In this document: piece after piece, positions 51,589 through 62,898 of the stretch
Layout of the letters: every line of letters starts with the position of its first letter
How positions within the stretch are numbered: position 1 is the first letter of the stretch
Source: Pseudomonas sp. MTM4
Lineage (GTDB): Bacteria; Pseudomonadota; Gammaproteobacteria; Pseudomonadales; Pseudomonadaceae
Assembly (NCBI RefSeq): GCF_019355055.1
Contig: NZ_CP048411.1
Coordinates: 4,201,001-4,265,000 of the forward strand
Direction of reading: 5' to 3'
DNA length: 64,000 nucleotides
Made by a program: the position numbers and the translations under genes
The notes under the pieces: model-generated
What the model was told of the DNA's origin: nothing
Databases searched by the model: none
Seen by the model: only the letters and a program-made list of their open reading frames with translations

Positions 51589-52284
51589 ATGCGCAGTTTG
51601 TTCGTTATCGCCATGGCCTGCCTGCTGGCAGCCTGTGCCCAACAGCCCCACGTCAAGTTGTACGCCGGTGAGTCTTTGCCGGAGAGCCAAGTACTGACGC
51701 TGGTCGTTCCCAGCGAGTTGGAAATTCGCAGCATCAACGGCAAACCTCACTCTGCCGCCAACTCAATGTTCGGTGCGGCGGATAAGCAGCTGCAGCTGCA
51801 GCCGGGCGCCTACCGGGTTCATGCCTTTTACAAGAACGGGTTCGATATCAACGGCGGCATGAGCCACGAAGTAGTGCGCGGACGCACGGCCATTTTCAAC
51901 TTCGAGGGGCAAGCCGGTGAGGTATGGCGCCTGGAGTTCGATCGCCCGCAGAACCTGGCCGAAGCCCAGGCATTCGAGACCGCATTCCCCGCCTGGGCCC
52001 TGAACACCCGCACGGGCGAGCGTCATGAGGCGCAGGCCGGTAATCGCAATACCTCGGTATTCAACGCGATGCTGGTCTCCAGTGAAGTCGCGCCGGAGGC
52101 AACCAGCGTTGCGCCGCTAGGTGCCGCAACCGAGCCCGCTGCTCAGGCGGTGACGCTGCGCCAGTCGCCCGCTGCGACAGCTACCCTGCCACACACCGAC
52201 GCCACTCTGACCACCCTGCAGCAGATGTGGAATCTGCTGACGCCGGAAAGCCGCACGGCCTTCCTCAAATGGGCTCAGCAGTAA
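51589..52284 (+). CDS. DUF2057-type lipoprotein
   Basis: The protein has 231 residues with lipobox LLAACA (Cys about 16). The mature protein starts VKLYAGESLPESQVLTLVVPSELEIRSINGKPH, followed by QLQLQPGAYRVHAFYKNGFDI and WRLEFDRPQNLAEAQAFETAF. This matches the DUF2057 family (YccT-like). A proline/alanine-rich linker at about 165-200 leads to a short helical tail (LTTLQQMWNLLTPESRTAFLKWAQQ). Its role is unknown; YccT influences curli in E. coli. ATG at 51589 has TAGGAG six bases upstream. Confidence 0.83.
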   Translation: MRSLFVIAMACLLAACAQQPHVKLYAGESLPESQVLTLVVPSELEIRSINGKPHSAANSMFGAADKQLQLQPGAYRVHAFYKNGFDINGGMSHEVVRGRTAIFNFEGQAGEVWRLEFDRPQNLAEAQAFETAFPAWALNTRTGERHEAQAGNRNTSVFNAMLVSSEVAPEATSVAPLGAATEPAAQAVTLRQSPAATATLPHTDATLTTLQQMWNLLTPESRTAFLKWAQQ

Positions 52285-52312
52285 GCGTTTGGTGAAAGGC
52301 TGAGCCTCGACC

Positions 52313-52376
52313 GTAGGGGCCAGCTTGCTGGCGAAGCTTCGGTCCGGTTACGGATCGCCAGCAAGCGGGCTCCTGG
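52313..52376. repeat. BIME: GTAGGGGCCAGC REP pair
   Basis: GTAGGGGCCAGCTTGCTGGC at 52313 and an inverted partner (GCCAGCAAGCGGGCTCC) at 52357-52373 form the typical pseudomonad REP arrangement with GCTTGC loops. The inverted copy has a mutated head. Confidence 0.8.
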
Positions 52377-52435
52377 TTGCATCACTCGCTTTAAGAACCT
52401 TTTATTCCTGCGCGCGACGGGCCAGACTGCGCGGC

Positions 52436-53566
52436 ATGCCTATCCAGACCCTTTCCCGCCTTGCCGAGATTGCGCCGCAACAGTGGGATGCACTGCTGAC
52501 GGAGCCCCAGCCGTTCCTGCGTCACGCCTTTCTTTCCAGCCTCGAAGACAGCGCCAGCATTGGCGGGCGTACGGGCTGGCAGCCGGAACACCGGTTGCTG
52601 CTCGATGCGACGGGTGCCGTGCAGGCTGCGTTGCCGCTGTATCGCAAGAGCCATTCATACGGCGAATATGTTTTCGACTGGGCGTGGGCCGATGCCTGTC
52701 ATCGCGCGGGTATCGAGTATTACCCCAAGCTGCTCTGTGCCGTGCCGTTCTCTCCGGTGACGGGCACGCGCCTGCTGGGCGATCGCGAGGCGGCGGCCCG
52801 GTTACTTGATCAGCTCATCTCCGGACTGGCTGAACGAGGGCAATCGAGCCTGCATGTCAACTTCACCGAGCCCGATGCCGATGCGCTGTTGCAGGGGCGA
52901 GACGGCTGGCTGGAACGCATCGGCTGCCAGTTCCACTGGCACAACCGCGGCTATCGGGATTTTCAGGATTTTCTCGACGGCCTCACCTCGCGCAAGCGCA
53001 AGCAGTTGCGCAAGGAGCGTGAGCAAGTGGCGGGGCAGGGGATCGAATTCGACTGGCGAGAAGGGCATCAGCTTGACGAGGCGGAATGGGATTTCGTCTA
53101 CGCCTGCTACGCCAACACCTACCATGTGCGCGGTCAGGCGCCCTACCTGACGCGCAGCTTTTTCAGCCTGGTGGCTGAGCGCATGCCGGAGGCGATCCGC
53201 GTGGTGTTGGCCAGGCAGGGTACGCGCCCGGTGGCCATGGCCTTCAGCCTGATCGACGCGGGTGGGCTCTATGGCCGTTACTGGGGCAGCCTGGCCGAAT
53301 TCGATCGGCTGCACTTCGAGACCTGTTTCTATCAGGGCATCGATCAGGCGATCGCCGCCGGGCTGTCTCGTTTCGATGCCGGTGCGCAGGGTGAGCACAA
53401 GCTCATTCGTGGTTTCGAGCCGGTGATCACCCGGTCCTGGCATTACCTGGCGCATCCCGGCCTGCGCGCGGCGGTGGGTGATTTTCTCGCTCAGGAGCGC
53501 CTGGGCGTTTTGCGCTATGCCGAGGCGGCACGTGATGCTCTGCCCTATCGACAAGATACGGCGTAG
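52436..53566 (+). CDS. FemAB/GNAT-like protein (peptidogalycan biosynthesis, DUF482 type)
   Basis: The protein has 376 residues and no signal. It reads AEIAPQQWDALLTEPQPFLRHAFLSSLEDSASIG near the start, LPLYRKSHSYGEYVFDWAWADA, then YRDFQDFLDGLTSRKRKQLRKEREQV and GRYWGSLAEFDRLHFETCFYQGIDQAIAAG. These match DUF482, a double-GNAT family annotated as peptidogalycan biosynthesis. Enzymatic role is not proven. ATG at 52436 lacks a strong Shine-Dalgarno, and the frame is open upstream into the REP. The TAG stop is two bases before another REP head. Confidence 0.82.
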   Translation: MPIQTLSRLAEIAPQQWDALLTEPQPFLRHAFLSSLEDSASIGGRTGWQPEHRLLLDATGAVQAALPLYRKSHSYGEYVFDWAWADACHRAGIEYYPKLLCAVPFSPVTGTRLLGDREAAARLLDQLISGLAERGQSSLHVNFTEPDADALLQGRDGWLERIGCQFHWHNRGYRDFQDFLDGLTSRKRKQLRKEREQVAGQGIEFDWREGHQLDEAEWDFVYACYANTYHVRGQAPYLTRSFFSLVAERMPEAIRVVLARQGTRPVAMAFSLIDAGGLYGRYWGSLAEFDRLHFETCFYQGIDQAIAAGLSRFDAGAQGEHKLIRGFEPVITRSWHYLAHPGLRAAVGDFLAQERLGVLRYAEAARDALPYRQDTA

Positions 53567-53568
53567 TC

Positions 53569-53640
53569 GTAGCCTGGATTAGCCGAAGGCGTAATCCGGG
53601 TGTCAGAGGTGGTAGTCCGGGTGCCCGAAGGCGCAAGTCT
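53569..53640. repeat. GTAGCCTGGATTA REP-like elements
   Basis: GTAGCCTGGATTAGCCGAAG followed by GCGTAATCCGGG makes an imperfect hairpin at 53569-53600, with a second partial copy (GTAGTCCGGGTGCCCGAAGG) at 53612. The GTAG head and GGATTA/TAATCC arms define yet another REP type. Confidence 0.7.
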
Positions 53641-53721
53641 TCGCCATGAATTCGCGGCAAGCGACGAAAGCGCCTTCGGCGATTCCTTCCTCCGGGAGCT
53701 ATCGGCACGTCACGGCGGGGG

Positions 53722-54648
53722 CTATTTCGCCTTCGGCGCGGCGCTGACGCCTTCGAGCGTGGCGAAGGAAGTGTCCTTGGCCGTGAGCAGGAAATCACGC
53801 ATGAACGGCGAATCCAGCATGTCGGCGCGGATACCGGCGTAGAGCGTGGCAAACAGGCCTTTCTCGCCCAGGCGCTTGGCGGTGACGTAGCCGCGTGTGC
53901 TGTATTCGTGCAATGCCCAGTTCGGCACGCTGCAGACGCCACGCCCAGAGGCGACCAGCTGCATCATCATTACCGTCAGTTCGGAAGTACGGACTTGGGC
54001 CGGCTCGATATCGGCTGGCTCCAGAAAGCGCGTGAAGATATCCAGCCGGTCGCGTTCTACCGGGTAGGTAATGAGGGTTTCGCTGCTCAGATCTTCGGCA
54101 CGCACATAAGGCCGTGTCGCCAGTGGATGCTGGTTGGCGACCGCCAGCAGGGCTTCGTAGGTGAACAGCGGGACATAGCTGATGCCGGGCAGCTCGACCG
54201 GGTCCGACGTCACCACCAAGTCCAGATCGCCCCGGGCCAGCGCTGGCAGCGGCGCGAAGGAAAACCCCGAAGCCAGATCCAGTTCCACTTCCGGCCAGGC
54301 ATCACGGAACTGGTCGATGGTCGGCATCAACCACTGGAAACAGCTGTGGCATTCGATGGCCATATGCAGACGACCGGCGGTGCCGCCGGCCAGGCGCGCC
54401 AGATCGCGTTCGGCGCTGCGCAGCTGCGGCAGCAGGCTGTCGGCCAGCTGCAGCAGGCGCAAACCGGCGCTGGTGAAACGCACGGGGCGGGTCTTGCGCA
54501 CGAAGAGCTGCAGGCCCAGGCGCTCTTCCAGCTCTTTGAACTGATGCGACAGAGCCGATTGGGTCAGGTGCAGGCGCTCGGCTGCTTCGACGAGGCTGTC
54601 CGTCTCGCGCAATGCATGAAGCGTTTTCAGGTGGCGGATTTCCAGCAT
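53722..54648 (-). CDS. metR: LysR-family regulator MetR
   Basis: The protein has 308 residues. The helix-turn-helix at 1-60 is MLEIRHLKTLHALRETDSLV, then EAAERLHLTQSALSHQFKELEERLG. The substrate-binding domain spans about 90-300, including CHSCFQWLMPTID, which matches MetR. MetR activates metE and other methionine genes with homocysteine as coregulator. ATG at 54648 is the family start; AAGGAA lies about ten bases upstream. The gene is divergent from metE across 264 bases containing a MetR-type palindrome. Confidence 0.93.
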   Translation of the reverse strand: MLEIRHLKTLHALRETDSLVEAAERLHLTQSALSHQFKELEERLGLQLFVRKTRPVRFTSAGLRLLQLADSLLPQLRSAERDLARLAGGTAGRLHMAIECHSCFQWLMPTIDQFRDAWPEVELDLASGFSFAPLPALARGDLDLVVTSDPVELPGISYVPLFTYEALLAVANQHPLATRPYVRAEDLSSETLITYPVERDRLDIFTRFLEPADIEPAQVRTSELTVMMMQLVASGRGVCSVPNWALHEYSTRGYVTAKRLGEKGLFATLYAGIRADMLDSPFMRDFLLTAKDTSFATLEGVSAAPKAK

Positions 54649-54711
54649 GTCGCGAGTTCCTTGCTGTTTGCAGCACACGCCGGCGCTCGTGATGTGGGCG
54701 AGCATATGACG

Positions 54712-54724
54712 TGAGCATTGCTCA
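54712..54724. promoter_or_regulatory. MetR-type operator between metR and metE
   Basis: TGAGCATTGCTCA is a perfect palindrome (TGAGCA-T-TGCTCA) and fits the MetR consensus TGAA-N5-TTCA with one G/C change in each arm. It lies in the divergent metR/metE gap, 64 bases from the metR start. Confidence 0.65.
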
Positions 54725-54912
54725 TCGTGAGGGCGAAGTGTGTATCAGCATGAAAACACTGTCGAGCCGGAGTTAGCGAAGCGAGCCGCAGTAGTTTTGT
54801 CAGTTTATAGGTGAATTATCCTAATCTTTAACTTTAAATGCTTGAGTTTGTTTCATGCGTTCAGCATGGCCACAATCTCCTCATCGAAAAACGAGACGGA
54901 TTGGAGATTGTT

Positions 54913-57213
54913 ATGGCTGTGGCGCATTCCCTGGGCTTTCCCCGCATCGGCGCGGACCGCGAACTGAAAAAGGCCCTTGAAGCCTATTGGAAAGGCGATT
55001 TGGATGAGGGCGAGCTGCGCCGAGTGGGCCGCGAGATGCGCGCCGCGCACTGGCGGCTGCAGGCGGAGGCCGGCATCGACTTGTTACCGGTCGGCGATTT
55101 CGCCTGGTACGACCAAGTGCTGACGCATTCGCTGATGTTTGGCGTGGTGCCGGAGCGGTTTCGTCCGGCTGATGGCGCGCCGACGCTGGATACGCTATTC
55201 GCCATGGCGAGGGGCGTCACCAAATCTTGCTGCGGCGCGGGACAGGCGCAGGAAATGACCAAGTGGTTCGATACCAACTACCACTACCTGGTGCCTGAAT
55301 TCACTGCGGATCAACAGTTCAGCCTGTCCTGGACGCAGTTGCTCGAGGAAGTCGAAGAAGCTAAAGCGCTGGGGCATGCGATCAAGCCGGTGCTGATCGG
55401 TCCGTTGACCTATCTCTGGTTGGGCAAGGCCAAGGGCGAGGCGTTCGACAAGCTGGACCTGCTGGAACGCCTACTGCCGGTGTATGGCGAAGTGCTCGAT
55501 CGGCTGGCCGAGCAGGGCGCCGAGTGGGTGCAGATCGACGAGCCGATTCTGGTGCTGGACCTGCCGCAGGACTGGAAGAATGCGTTCGAGCGCGCTTATA
55601 ACCTGTTGCAGCGGGCTCCGCTGAAAAAGCTGGTCGCCACCTATTTTGGTGGTTTGGAAGACAATCTGGGCCTAGCCGCTGCGCTGCCGGTGGACGGTCT
55701 GCATATCGATCTGGTGCGCGCACCGGATCAGTACCCGGTGATCCTTGATCGGCTGCCGGCCTACAAGGTTCTTTCCCTCGGGCTGGTCAATGGGCGCAAC
55801 GTTTGGCGCTGCGATCTGGACAAGGCGCTGAGTGTGTTGCAGCACGCCGCCGAGCGGCTCGGCGAGCGCTTGTGGGTTGCTCCGTCCTGCTCGCTGCTGC
55901 ACGCGCCGGTCGATCTGGCGCGAGAGGATCAGTTGGACGCCGAGCTAAAAAGCTGGCTCGCCTTCGCCGTGCAGAAATGCGCCGAAGTGGCGGTCTTGGC
56001 ATGTGCGGTGAGCGCTCCTGAAGATGCTCAGGTACAGGCCGCGCTGCAACATAGCCGCGCGGTCCAGGCCAGCCGCGCACTATCGCCGCGTATTCACAAG
56101 CCAGAGGTGCAGGCGCGCCTGGCTGCAATCGAACCACAGGATAGCCAGCGCTCGGCGCCGTTTGCCGAGCGGATCGAAAAGCAGCGTGCACGACTGAATC
56201 TACCGACGTTTCCGACCACTACCATCGGCTCGTTTCCGCAAACGCCAGCCATCCGTCTTGCGCGTCAGGCGTTCAAGCAGGGCAAATTGGCACTGACTGA
56301 CTATACCGAGGCGATGCAGGCCGAAATTCGTCATGCAGTAGCGGTGCAGGAGCAGCTGGGCCTGGACGTGCTGGTGCATGGCGAGGCCGAGCGTAACGAC
56401 ATGGTCGAGTACTTTGCCGAGCAGCTCGACGGCTACGCCTTTACCCGTTTCGGCTGGGTGCAAAGCTATGGCTCGCGTTGCGTCAAACCGGCGGTGATCT
56501 ATGGCGATCTGAGCCGTCTGGCGCCAATGACGGTGGAGTGGATTCGCTACGCGCAACAGCAGACCAGCAAGATCATGAAAGGCATGTTGACCGGCCCCGT
56601 GACGATGCTGATGTGGTCCTTCACTCGCGACGATATCAGTCGCGAACAACAGGCACGGCAGCTTGCGTTGGCGATTCGCGATGAAGTCTGCGACCTGGAG
56701 GCGGCGGGTATCAGGATCGTGCAGATCGACGAGGCCGCGTTTCGCGAGGGCCTGCCGTTGCGCCGTGCGCAGTGGCAAGGGTATCTGGACTGGGCGGTGG
56801 AGGCCTTCCGCCTGTGCGCCAGCGGCGTACGCGATGAAACGCAGATCCATACGCACATGTGCTACAGCGAATTCAACGATGTGATCGAGTCGATCGCCGC
56901 GATGGATGCCGACGTCATCACCATCGAGACCTCGCGCTCGCACATGGAACTGCTCGAAGCCTTCCGCGCCTTCGACTATCCCAACGACATCGGTCCAGGC
57001 GTCTATGACATTCACTCGCCACGGGTGCCGGATACCCAGGAAATGGTGCAGTTGCTCCAGAAGGCCAGTGAGCGGATTCCGGTCGAGCGGCTCTGGGTCA
57101 ATCCTGATTGCGGCCTGAAGACCCGCGGCTGGCCTGAAACCGAGGCGGCGTTGGTGAATATGGTCGCGGCGGCGCGGCAATTACGCGCCGCCCAGCAGGG
57201 CAGGGTGGCCTAA
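54913..57213 (+). CDS. metE: Cobalamin-independent methionine synthase MetE
   Basis: The protein has 766 residues, the family length. The N-terminal half begins [23 protein letters not shown]. The C-terminal catalytic half holds the zinc ligands: His and Cys in [10 protein letters not shown], Glu in the following [15 protein letters not shown] region, and Cys in [11 protein letters not shown]. The enzyme transfers the methyl group of 5-methyltetrahydropteroyl-triglutamate to homocysteine in the cytoplasm. ATG at 54913 has GGAG seven bases upstream. It is divergent from metR, and MetR control is expected from the operator. No cobalamin riboswitch is seen in its leader. Confidence 0.97.
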   Translation: MAVAHSLGFPRIGADRELKKALEAYWKGDLDEGELRRVGREMRAAHWRLQAEAGIDLLPVGDFAWYDQVLTHSLMFGVVPERFRPADGAPTLDTLFAMARGVTKSCCGAGQAQEMTKWFDTNYHYLVPEFTADQQFSLSWTQLLEEVEEAKALGHAIKPVLIGPLTYLWLGKAKGEAFDKLDLLERLLPVYGEVLDRLAEQGAEWVQIDEPILVLDLPQDWKNAFERAYNLLQRAPLKKLVATYFGGLEDNLGLAAALPVDGLHIDLVRAPDQYPVILDRLPAYKVLSLGLVNGRNVWRCDLDKALSVLQHAAERLGERLWVAPSCSLLHAPVDLAREDQLDAELKSWLAFAVQKCAEVAVLACAVSAPEDAQVQAALQHSRAVQASRALSPRIHKPEVQARLAAIEPQDSQRSAPFAERIEKQRARLNLPTFPTTTIGSFPQTPAIRLARQAFKQGKLALTDYTEAMQAEIRHAVAVQEQLGLDVLVHGEAERNDMVEYFAEQLDGYAFTRFGWVQSYGSRCVKPAVIYGDLSRLAPMTVEWIRYAQQQTSKIMKGMLTGPVTMLMWSFTRDDISREQQARQLALAIRDEVCDLEAAGIRIVQIDEAAFREGLPLRRAQWQGYLDWAVEAFRLCASGVRDETQIHTHMCYSEFNDVIESIAAMDADVITIETSRSHMELLEAFRAFDYPNDIGPGVYDIHSPRVPDTQEMVQLLQKASERIPVERLWVNPDCGLKTRGWPETEAALVNMVAAARQLRAAQQGRVA

Positions 57214-57289
57214 GACCGTCTCCGCGGCACGTGCGGGCCGTTGCGTTTTTCGGCTAAGGTAGCGGCTTCCATCCGACTCGCTCGCCATC

Positions 57290-57760
57290 ATGACTCCCGC
57301 CATCGATATGCTGAAAAAGGCCAAAGCCGAATACTGTGTTCACAGCTATGAACACGATCCTAAGTCCGCGTCCTATGGGCTCGAAGCGGCCGAGAAGCTC
57401 GGCCTCGAGCCCGCACGCGTGTTCAAGACGCTGCTGGCCTGCAGCGAGAAGAACGAACTGCTGGTCGCGGTGGTGCCGGTCGCCGGTACGCTTGATCTGA
57501 AAGCGCTGGCGCAAGCGGCTAAAGTGAAGAAGGTCGAGATGGCTGATCCCATGGCTGCGCAACGTGCGACGGGTTATCTGATCGGAGGGATCAGTCCGCT
57601 GGGTCAGAAGAAGCGGTTGCGCACCTTTATTGACGGTTCGGCTCAGACGCAGCCAAGCATCTACGTCAGCGCCGGGCGTCGGGGATTAGAGGTCGAGCTG
57701 ACGGCGCAGGTGTTGGCCGATCACACCGCCGGCAGCTTCGCGCCGATCGGCCGAGCCTAA
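57290..57760 (+). CDS. ybaK: Cys-tRNA(Pro)/Cys-tRNA(Cys) deacylase YbaK
   Basis: The protein has 156 residues. The family pattern is complete: TPAIDMLKKAKAEYCVHSYEHD, then GLEPARVFKTLLACS, KKVEMADPMAAQRATGYLIGGISPLGQKK and IYVSAGRRGLEVEL. The lysine in RVFKTL is the catalytic YbaK lysine. It clears cysteine mischarged on tRNA(Pro). The gene is preceded by 76 bases after metE and could be cotranscribed. It converges with mltF with only six bases between the stops. Confidence 0.94.
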   Translation: MTPAIDMLKKAKAEYCVHSYEHDPKSASYGLEAAEKLGLEPARVFKTLLACSEKNELLVAVVPVAGTLDLKALAQAAKVKKVEMADPMAAQRATGYLIGGISPLGQKKRLRTFIDGSAQTQPSIYVSAGRRGLEVELTAQVLADHTAGSFAPIGRA

Positions 57761-57766
57761 GTCGGG

Positions 57767-59299
<1,533 letters not shown>

Positions 59300-59477
59300 C
59301 TAGCGCATGGCTTACCGGGATGCCTTGGTTCTGTCCGATCAAGCGCGGGAGGCCATCATTATCTCGACGCAGGGCCGTGCGAGCTTGCCCTGATGATGGC
59401 TGACCGGGACAATCCGACGCTTATTTTCGGGCGCGTTTCTGCATGCCACATTCCATCTTGCCGCGAGATTTGGTCGC

Positions 59478-59756
59478 ATGAGCACCGCTGCTTCAAAGCC
59501 CTGGTTCGTCTATCTGGTAAGGGCAGCGAACGGCTCGCTGTATTGCGGAATCAGTGACGATGCGCAGCGCCGCTTTGCTGCGCACCAGAGCGGGCGAGGG
59601 GCGCGCTTCTTTCATTCGAGCCCGGCGGTGGCGCTGGTTTATGTCGAAGCCTGCGAGAGCAAGGGGGACGCATTGCGCCGCGAGCGTGCCATCAAATCGC
59701 TGAAAAAGCCGGCCAAGGAGGCGCTGGTCGCCACGTACCAATCAGTGACCCGGTGA
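59478..59756 (+). CDS. GIY-YIG nuclease-domain protein (YhbQ-like)
   Basis: The protein has 92 residues. The GIY-YIG core is [26 protein letters not shown], with YIG replaced by YCG as in many YhbQ-type proteins. The conserved Arg (DDAQRRF) and Glu ([17 protein letters not shown]) are present. The family fold is that of UvrC and homing endonucleases, and the small YhbQ-type proteins have been linked to DNA processing without a firm role. The ATG at 59478 follows a non-coding gap of about 250 bases in which no gene is visible. Confidence 0.9.
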   Translation: MSTAASKPWFVYLVRAANGSLYCGISDDAQRRFAAHQSGRGARFFHSSPAVALVYVEACESKGDALRRERAIKSLKKPAKEALVATYQSVTR

Positions 59757-59843
59757 ATGCCTCGGCAATCAGCTGAACGGGTAGGCTGCCTTCTCCGTCG
59801 CGAGTAAGCTGCCGGTCTACCTACAAGACTGGCGGAGCCTGCA

Positions 59844-60782
59844 ATGCACGAGATCATCCTGCACCACTATCCCACCTCGCCGTTTGCCGAAAAGGCGCGG
59901 CTGATGCTGGGTTTCAAGCAGCTTTCCTGGCGCTCGGTGACGATTCCGCCGGTGATGCCCAAGCCGGATCTCACCGCGCTGACCGGTGGCTATCGGCGTA
60001 CGCCGGTGCTGCAGATCGGCGCCGATGTGTATTGCGATACCGCATTGATGGCCCGCCGCCTGGACGCCGAGAAAAACACGCCGGCGCTGTTTCCGGAAGG
60101 GCGGGAGTTCGTGGCGGCGACCTTGGCGCAGTGGGCCGATTCGGTGCTGTTCCTGCATGCGGTGAGCCTGGTGTTCCAACCCGAGTCCATGGCGCTGCGT
60201 TTCGCTCAGGTGCCCAAGGAATTCGTGCAGATTTTCAGCAAGGATCGCGCCGAGCTGTTCAGTAGCGGCTCCGTGACACGTATTCCGCTAGAACAGGCCA
60301 AGAGCCACTGGCCGGTGTTGATGGCGCGTCTGCAGCAACAATTGTCGCGCGAAAGCGGCGGGTTTCTGCTGGGCAGCGTGCCTTGCGTGGCCGACATTGC
60401 GGTTGCGCATTGTCTGTGGTTTCTCAAGGGCACGCCTGTCACTGCGCCACTGGTGGACGATTATCCTGATGTTGCCGCCTGGCTTGGTAGGGTACTGGCT
60501 GTCGGTCATGGCTCGCTTTCCGAGCTATCTGCCGAAGAGGCCGTATCCATCGCCCGCAGCTCCACTCCGGCTGCGTTGCCAGACGAGGCCTTCTTCGAGC
60601 CTAACGGCTTCCAGGCCGGCCAGTCGGTGACCATTTCCGCGGTGGACTACGGAACGGATCCGGTTGCTGGCGAGCTGGTATTCGTCGGTGTCGAGGAGTT
60701 GATTCTGCGCCGTGAAGATGAGCGCGCCGGCGTGGTCCATGTGCATTTCCCGCGCATCGGCTACCGCATCGACGCCCGTTGA
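59844..60782 (+). CDS. Glutathione S-transferase-like protein with C-terminal extra domain
   Basis: The protein has 312 residues. The N-terminal GST domain reads IILHHYPTSPFAEKARLMLGFKQLSW, then YRRTPVLQIGADVYCDTALMARRL. An all-helical GST C-terminal domain covers about 90-215 (LAQWADSVLFLHAVSLVF, PCVADIAVAHCLWFL). A roughly 80-residue beta-rich tail follows (GFQAGQSVTISAVDYGTDPVAGELVFVGVEELIL), unusual for GSTs. The tail resembles a small barrel or DUF-type domain. The gene overlaps no other and is followed by a hairpin before convergent uppP. Confidence 0.85.
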   Translation: MHEIILHHYPTSPFAEKARLMLGFKQLSWRSVTIPPVMPKPDLTALTGGYRRTPVLQIGADVYCDTALMARRLDAEKNTPALFPEGREFVAATLAQWADSVLFLHAVSLVFQPESMALRFAQVPKEFVQIFSKDRAELFSSGSVTRIPLEQAKSHWPVLMARLQQQLSRESGGFLLGSVPCVADIAVAHCLWFLKGTPVTAPLVDDYPDVAAWLGRVLAVGHGSLSELSAEEAVSIARSSTPAALPDEAFFEPNGFQAGQSVTISAVDYGTDPVAGELVFVGVEELILRREDERAGVVHVHFPRIGYRIDAR

Positions 60783-60789
60783 TGCCTCA

Positions 60790-60823
60790 GGCCCGCGAAC
60801 TGCGCAACGCCGTTCCGCGGGCC
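60790..60823. terminator. Terminator hairpin between GST-like gene and uppP
   Basis: GGCCCGCG and CGCGGGCC form a perfect 8-bp stem with an 18-base loop, followed by TTTCGTGTT on the plus strand. It lies between two convergent genes and can serve both. Confidence 0.65.
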
Positions 60824-60839
60824 TTTCGTGTTCCGAGCG

Positions 60840-61637
60840 TCAGAGCGCGATGAACAGCAGCGCGACGCCCAACAGCAAGCGATAGATCACGAAGGGCAAC
60901 ATGCCCAGCGCATCCAGGGCCTTGAGGAACAGCTTGATGCAGAGGAATGCGGCGACGAAGGACAGGGCCGCGCCGATGAAAATGTCGTTCCATTGCGCAG
61001 CTTCGCCGGATTGGGCCAGTTCGACCGCTTTCAGCCCACCAGCGGCAAGGATCAGCGGTATCGACAGCAGGAAGGAGAAGCGCGCGGCGGTCTGCCGGGT
61101 AAAACCGAGCAGCAGGGCGGCGGTCATGGTAATGCCCGAGCGGGATGTGCCTGGAATCAACGCCAGCGCCTGGGCGAATCCGATAATCAGCGCGCTTTTC
61201 CAGGTCAGGTGATCGATTTCAGCGACCCGCCGGCCCTTGATGTCGGCGTACCACAGCAGCAAACCGAAGATGATGGTGGTGGCGGCAATCAACAGCATTG
61301 AACGGGTGTACTGCTCGATGAAGTCCTCCAGCAATAGCCCGATGACTGCCGCTGGCAGAGTACCAACGATGATTGCCCAGCCCAGACGGCTCTCAGCGCT
61401 GACCTGCCGTCTGAATACGTGAGCCAGCCAGCCGCGGCTGGTAGCAATCACTTCGTGACGGAAACAGATCAATACGGCTAGCAGCGTGCCGACATGCACC
61501 GCGACGTCGAACGCCTGGCCCTGGTCCGGCCAGCCGAGCACCTGGGACGGTAGGATCAAGTGAGCGGACGAGGAAATCGGGAGAAATTCGGTGATGCCTT
61601 GCACCAGGGACAGAATAATCAGGTGAAACCAATCCAT
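60840..61637 (-). CDS. uppP: Undecaprenyl-diphosphatase UppP (BacA)
   Basis: The protein has 265 residues and about eight membrane segments. Both signature motifs are present: LVQGITEFLPISSSAHLILP near the start and LALIPGTSRSGITMTAALLLGF. The catalytic residues are Glu in the first and Arg/Ser in the PGTSRSG loop. It recycles undecaprenyl pyrophosphate in peptidoglycan and O-antigen synthesis and confers bacitracin tolerance. The start ATG at 61637 matches the family. Gene order with yejK upstream on the same strand is common. Confidence 0.96.
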   Translation of the reverse strand: MDWFHLIILSLVQGITEFLPISSSAHLILPSQVLGWPDQGQAFDVAVHVGTLLAVLICFRHEVIATSRGWLAHVFRRQVSAESRLGWAIIVGTLPAAVIGLLLEDFIEQYTRSMLLIAATTIIFGLLLWYADIKGRRVAEIDHLTWKSALIIGFAQALALIPGTSRSGITMTAALLLGFTRQTAARFSFLLSIPLILAAGGLKAVELAQSGEAAQWNDIFIGAALSFVAAFLCIKLFLKALDALGMLPFVIYRLLLGVALLFIAL

Positions 61638-61766
61638 TGCGAATCCTTACCAGAACGGGTCGTACAAAGTTGCGGCTCCAATCGAGCAGCCCATGTGACT
61701 GACAAACGGGAATTTCATTCAGCGACAGTCGGATTCGTTCCGCTCATGACCAGCGGGCGACCTCAG

Positions 61767-61788
61767 CCGGGCGGAGCAAGCCGCCCGG
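61767..61788 (-). terminator. Hairpin between yejK and uppP
   Basis: CCGGGCGG, loop AGCAAG, CCGCCCGG form a perfect 8-bp stem about 100 bases after the yejK stop on the minus strand and 130 bases before uppP. It may terminate yejK. Confidence 0.45.
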
Positions 61789-61890
61789 ATCGAGCATGCG
61801 CTGAGTTGATGAACGCCAATACCGCCAGCGCAGCGCTACGATCCGCTAAGGCGCAGACGCTGTCGTTAGCTGCTGCGGGCCAGCCGGTGA

Positions 61891-62898
61891 TCAATCCTTG
61901 CGGCGCTTGAGCTGATCGGTCAGCTGTGTCGGGAGTTGGCGGATGATCAGCATGTTGCGGGCTTCGTCATATTCGATCTTCGAGCCCAGCAGGTGCGATT
62001 CGAAGCTGATCGACAGCCCTTCGGCGCGGCCGGTGAAGCGCTGAAACTGGTTGAGGGTGCGCTTGTCCGCCGGGATCTCCGGCGAAAGGCCGTAATCCTT
62101 GTTGCGGATGTGCTCGTAGAAGGCCCGTGGGTGCTCCTCGTCGATCACGCCGGACAGCTCTTCCAGCGACATGGGTTCGCCGATCTTCGCCTGGCTGCTG
62201 GCGTAACCGACCAGCGCACTGGTTTTCTCGCGGGCCTTTTCTTCTGGCAGGTCTTCACTTTCGACGTAGTCGCTGAACGCTTTGAGCAACGTACGGGTTT
62301 CGCCGGGCCCGTCGACGCCTTCCTGGCAGCCGATGAAGTCGCGGAAATACTCCGAGACCTTCTTGCCGTTCTTGCCCTTGATGAAGGAAATGTACTGTTT
62401 CGACTGCCGGTTATTCTTCCATTCGGACAGATTGATCCGGGTGGCCAGGTGCAGTTGGCCGAGGTCCAAGTGTTTGGCTGGCGCGACGTCCAGCGAGTCG
62501 GTGACGGTCACGCCGTTGCTGTGGTGGAGCAGGGCAATCGCCAGGTAGTCGGTCATGCCTTGTTGGTAATGAGCGAAGAGCACATGGCCACCGGTGGAGA
62601 GATTGGATTCCTCCATCAACTTCTGCAAATGCTCGACGGCTTGGCGGCTGAAGGAGGTGAAATCCTGGTTGCCTTCCATGTACTGACCCAGCCAGCCACT
62701 GAAAGGGTAGGCCCCCGACTCTTCGTGGAAATAGCCCCAGGCCTTGCCCTGCTTGGCGTTGTAGCTTTCGTTGAGATCGGCCAGCAGATTCTCGATGGCC
62801 TGCGATTCGCCAAGCTCCGAATCGCGGGCGTGAAGCACGGCAGGCGTGCCGTCGGGCTTTTTCTCAATCAGATGAACGATGCAGTGGCGAATCGGCAT
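61891..62898 (-). CDS. yejK: Nucleoid-associated protein YejK (NdpA)
   Basis: The protein has 335 residues. It starts [18 protein letters not shown] and includes [40 protein letters not shown], the [22 protein letters not shown] motif and [20 protein letters not shown]. These define NdpA/YejK. The family binds the nucleoid and interacts with topoisomerase IV or SMC-type factors. ATG at 62898 is the family start. No operon partner beyond the possible downstream uppP. Confidence 0.95.
   Translation of the reverse strand: MPIRHCIVHLIEKKPDGTPAVLHARDSELGESQAIENLLADLNESYNAKQGKAWGYFHEESGAYPFSGWLGQYMEGNQDFTSFSRQAVEHLQKLMEESNLSTGGHVLFAHYQQGMTDYLAIALLHHSNGVTVTDSLDVAPAKHLDLGQLHLATRINLSEWKNNRQSKQYISFIKGKNGKKVSEYFRDFIGCQEGVDGPGETRTLLKAFSDYVESEDLPEEKAREKTSALVGYASSQAKIGEPMSLEELSGVIDEEHPRAFYEHIRNKDYGLSPEIPADKRTLNQFQRFTGRAEGLSISFESHLLGSKIEYDEARNMLIIRQLPTQLTDQLKRRKD

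Noticed and set aside
54725..54912. Cobalamin riboswitch in the metE leader
   Set aside because: The leader is too short after the palindrome and shows none of the conserved riboswitch boxes.
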